From Onchocerca volvulus (Eukaryota; Nematoda; Chromadorea; Rhabditida; Onchocercidae): DNA of 64,000 bases. The notes under the pieces are model-generated. The model saw only the letters and a program-made list of their open reading frames with translations, searched no databases and was not told where the DNA came from. Positions 60,660 to 64,000 of the stretch are shown here, one piece after another. Numbering within the stretch: the stretch's first letter is position 1; each line of letters begins with the position of its first letter. The translations under genes and the position numbers were made by a program. Location: positions 5,454,888 to 5,518,887 of the forward strand of contig HG738138.1 in the NCBI GenBank assembly GCA_000499405.2, read 5' to 3'.

Positions 60660-61461
60660 ATGCATAGCTTTTGGATATTGCTTGCATTTTTTTATGGTGG
60701 AGAAGCTCAGTCTCAACATAATCGTATGCTTTCAGTTCCCGAATTTTTTTGAATTTATCGAAATATTATTTCAATAAATTTCGAATCTTCAAATCTGATC
60801 TAAAACTTTTTTTTTTTTTTTTTTCATCTGGTTCAAAAAGATAGTATTTTGTACAAAGAGCAACCCTGTGAAATTACAGAGTTTCGACAGTACACTTGCA
60901 TAATAACAAATGATAAGGAGCCATCTGATTGTACGTTGATGTTCAAAGATGACACTGAAAGGACAACAATCAACGATAGTGGCTGTTTCATAGTTCAATG
61001 GCTTTTTTCTTGAAATATTTTTTAGTTGAACTAGCAGCATATGTTTAACAGAACAGCATCAGTATTAGTATAATAACAAGATGTATTTCCTAGGAGTCTA
61101 TTGCGATGATTCTTGATATATTCAAATATGAAATCAGTGCTAATGATAACGTAATTCCAATTTTTACAAATTTCTTTCATTCTAGGAGAAGAATGCAACA
61201 CAGAATGGGATAGTGACATATTGTCCGTTGCAATGTCCAGAAGCTGAATCGGCGTATGTGATGTTGAAGCGTCCCTCGAACAATAACAAATGTTTGACTT
61301 TTTTCACATATAATGTTGTGAGACGTCAAAATGATTGGTTCCTGTGGCGATCCGGAAAATGTGTCTTTGAAGAAATACAATTTGACATTGGCTGCACTTT
61401 CCCATTTAAGAAGAATATAAATCCGAATATAATTAAACGAAATATAGAAATCACAGAATGA
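60660..61461 (+). CDS. secreted cysteine-rich protein, 163 residues
   Basis: Exons 60660-60723, 60841-60992 and 61186-61461 join in phase. The start is supported by a TTTTGCAG acceptor nine bases upstream and gives a clean signal peptide (MHSFWILLAFFYGGEAQSQ). The mature part has nine cysteines spread through two halves: EQPCEITEFRQYTC, SDC and SGCF, then YCPLQCPE, NKCLTFFTYN, DWFLWRSGKCVF and FDIGCTF, followed by a basic Asn/Ile tail. There is no membrane segment. The donor at 60,993 (GTTCAA) is weak and was chosen because it is the only one that keeps the frame. I do not recognise the family; it looks like a nematode secreted domain. Confidence 0.65.
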
Positions 61462-61626
61462 AACCTCGAATATCTCAAAAATAGTAAGAAAAATAATTTC
61501 GATCTCAACCATTATCCAAAATGACTGACAAACAGTATTATCAAGAGACAAAAACAATGACAAAGCAATGAGCGCTGATGTAATTATTGAACATTTCTTT
61601 GGTCAGAGGCTGTTAGGAAAATCAAA
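61462..61626. other. short spacer between secreted-protein genes
   Basis: Only 165 bp separate the stop of the 163-residue protein from the next candidate ATG. No feature recognised. Confidence 0.4.
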
Positions 61627-62334
61627 ATGCATTGTTACCTGGCGAATCGGAAGGTTTTGCCGATTTTTTTAAGCCTTTGTTCCGGATTTTTTAATTCTGG
61701 AACATTGTTCATGAATAAAATTCCGTCGCAAGACGAATCGCTGTTCTCTATTTCTGTTGAGAATTTTGCTATTCGAAACATTAAACATAGAATTTGTATT
61801 TTTTAGTGCGTAACGTAGTTGGTATTATATTTGACTACTTCATGTTTTTACTTGATAATCTTACTGGAAAGTATATAAATTTAAAAAATGAACAATGCGC
61901 TTTAAATGCGGCATTTTCATTCATTGTTAAGGAACAATTTTTAAAAGTTGAATAAAGGAGTTTTTCAAGAGTCCTCTTATTCAAATTTAAAAAATTTTCC
62001 TTGAAATGCTTCCACGTTTTTTTCGAAAATATAAAACTTCAAAAAACATTTTCAGTTTCTGCTATTTTCTGATTTCGACTTTCCTTATCGTTTGGAAATT
62101 GTCGAATCATCAGATCTCATAATGTTTCCTTAAAACAAGTGCATACTGTTTCAAATCTTAATTCGATCCAATTAAATTCTAAACAACTGTTATTGTTATC
62201 TGTTCATGAAAGCAATTACAAACAATATGTGTATTTTAATAGGTGACAACAAAGTGAACATGACAACAGATGAGAGAATGTATTCCAAGAGAAGTCCTAA
62301 GCCTATAGAACTTGTGGAAATGAATTTAAAATGA
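61627..62334 (+). CDS. possible small secreted peptide, 86 residues
   Basis: An exon 61627-61795, closed by a GTATTT donor, and an exon 62243-62334, after TTTTAATAG, join in phase 1. The product begins with a signal-peptide-like segment (VLPIFLSLCSGFFNSG). The second exon codes CDNKVNMTTDERMYSKR, then SPKPIELVEMNLK to a stop. The single dibasic KR before the last 13 residues could be a processing site, but no repeated peptide or known neuropeptide is visible. Both exons could instead be chance open frames. Confidence 0.35.
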
Positions 62335-64000
62335 TGATAACGATTCAAATACAAGCATCACAGTATTATTTTTCTTTCAGAAAATCCCGGTAAGGTTAAT
62401 GCATTTTCCTGAATTAAAAGAAATAGCTTGATAAAACCGAAATTGGAATGATTTTAGATATTTCAACACACCATTATTTCTTCCAATTGTTCATTTAATC
62501 ATATTTATTGTTGAGATAATAATAAAGTTTGATGGTATTGGTTTCCGGATCAACGATAGTGTCACATAAGTTACATACTTTAGTTGACGAAATTCCAAAC
62601 AATACGAGTTGAAAATTCAAGTAATTTATGTAATTATACCACACGTTTTTTCTAAACAGTGCGAAGAAATGACGAGCATTAATTTGTACTACCTACAAGG
62701 AAAACAGTACATACTGGATTAAATATCCGTCACAGTTTTATCTCATGACTAAGTTTTAGAACTGTTAACAGTAATTAATGACTAAAAAATTGTCTTTTAC
62801 TTAATTTCATCTCAACAGAAAGATTGAAGTTACAATCGACAAGAAGAAAGAAAGAATTCCATCCATATATTCAAGACTGCACTCTCTGATTATAAACATG
62901 GACCAAAAAAAGGGCAGAGAGCCCATTCATTACAAGAAAAGCTAAAATGTTCACATCGTTTATATGACTATTGCCTCTAATTTGAAAATTATTTTATAAA
63001 ACCTAATTCGCAGGAGCAAAATCTACTAATTATTTCCTTTGTAGTTTCAAGCATACCGATACATAATTTTTACAACATAAATTCGTGATAGGAAAGGATG
63101 AATTGTAAAATAACGGTTAATGAAGTAGTTCCGAACTAATTTACAGAATAAAAACTAGATATAAATAGATATAAACTATTTTATCAAAATTACTACTTTT
63201 TGAATCCAATATGCATTTTATTCCAGTCGCTACGACCTCATCAATATGTGTGTTCAGATTACTTAAAGTGTGCTACATAAAGCAGATTGTGTTCATGAAA
63301 CATGTTAACATTAATCTCATTTCAAGCTTTTCTGTCAAGCAATCTTTTCTATCCATTTATATCTGTTTTCACTTTTACTAAGGATCACATTATGCATGCT
63401 CAGTATAACTTCAGTAGCTGCTTCTTTCAAATTTTTTTGTTGTGAATAGAGGAAATTCCCATGCCAGAACGAATTCAAGAGCGAAACGAAGACACTGTCC
63501 ATGCTATTAAATTTACTGCATAACATATTATCCGAAAACTACATTCGTCCCTTGAAATCTTCGCTTGAACTGATCTAGATTCTGTTACCTACAACTTGTA
63601 GAGATTCAAGACGATAGTTTCTGGCCGTGAAGATTGAACCAAAAAAGGAACGTAGGCCACTCCATTTAAATATGGCAATTCCAATTGAACATATTGCTCT
63701 GATCTTAGAATGAGATATTTTATAGTTACAAAAAAAACTGGAATATACCGAAATAAATTTATACCAAGAACGATGAATAAAAGATCAAAGACAATTCTGC
63801 AGTCCTTCCCAATGTAATTACAAAGTGCAAAAGAAAAAACTTAGAGTAAAAGAAAAAACAGAAGAAAGAAAAAGAAAAAACACATGGTAGAAGAAGAAAA
63901 AAAAGGAATCAGAAATGTTGATAAATCTCAAAATACATATAAACTGCTAAGAGGACATGCTGTTAACAAAACAGATTATATGATGTTTACACTTCGTGAA
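62335..64000. other. no gene recognised to window end
   Basis: AT-rich DNA; AATAAA at 62,519-62,524 could be a poly(A) signal for the preceding candidate. A minus-strand frame at 63,335-63,526 has no support. The last 250 bp are purine-rich (AGAAAGAAAAAGAAAAAA around 63,830-63,910). Confidence 0.5.

Overview
This is a eukaryotic window. It is AT-rich, with many short introns using GT..AG and T-rich TTTCAG-type acceptors, acceptor-like sites just upstream of several start codons (as in SL trans-splicing), and protein families typical of animals. Together these point to a nematode, most likely a filarial or other spirurid species. That placement is inferred from sequence style and protein similarity recalled from memory; no search was run. 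No gene is a single long ORF, so every model below was built by hand from splice sites, phase and family conservation.

Left part (1-14,700). An RP2-like TBCC-domain gene on the minus strand (107-2082, first exon not found) lies downstream of a PLCXD-type PI-PLC X-domain gene (5116-6400, minus). About 1 kb away and divergent is PUS7/TruD pseudouridine synthase (7448-11,072, plus), followed 419 bp later on the same strand by an FBXO7/nutcracker-type F-box gene (11,492-14,692). The last two could form an operon.

Middle part (14,700-42,000). About 7 kb of gene-free DNA with microsatellites leads into a large inverted repeat. Two 1351-bp arms (21,832-23,182 and 28,505-29,855), with no difference found where compared, face each other across 5.3 kb that holds a complete OSGIN-like FAD monooxygenase gene (25,034-28,224, minus). 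Next come a small six-cysteine single-pass membrane protein (31,622-32,482, plus) and a second inverted duplication. In that one, exons 6, 7 and part of 8 of the GPKOW gene (35,826-39,042, minus) are copied head-on at 34,219-34,987. Divergent from GPKOW is eIF1A (40,715-41,915, plus), with an unusual basic C-terminal tail.

Right part (42,000-64,000). A possible decayed FLYWCH-like fragment (minus) and the last exons of an unrecognised gene (about 44,934-45,180, plus) are followed by about 4.4 kb of sparse DNA. Then comes a run of plus-strand genes with signal peptides: a 12-exon, 1039-residue Ser/Thr-rich secreted protein ending in a 12-cysteine tail (49,611-58,794), a 163-residue Cys-rich secreted protein (60,660-61,461) and a possible 86-residue secreted peptide gene (61,627-62,334).

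The recognised housekeeping genes serve ARL3/cilia traffic (RP2), phosphoinositide metabolism (PLCXD), RNA modification (PUS7), ubiquitination/proteasome regulation (FBXO7), splicing (GPKOW) and translation initiation (eIF1A). I see no common pathway. The most unusual signals are the two inverted duplications and the secreted or membrane proteins without recognised family.
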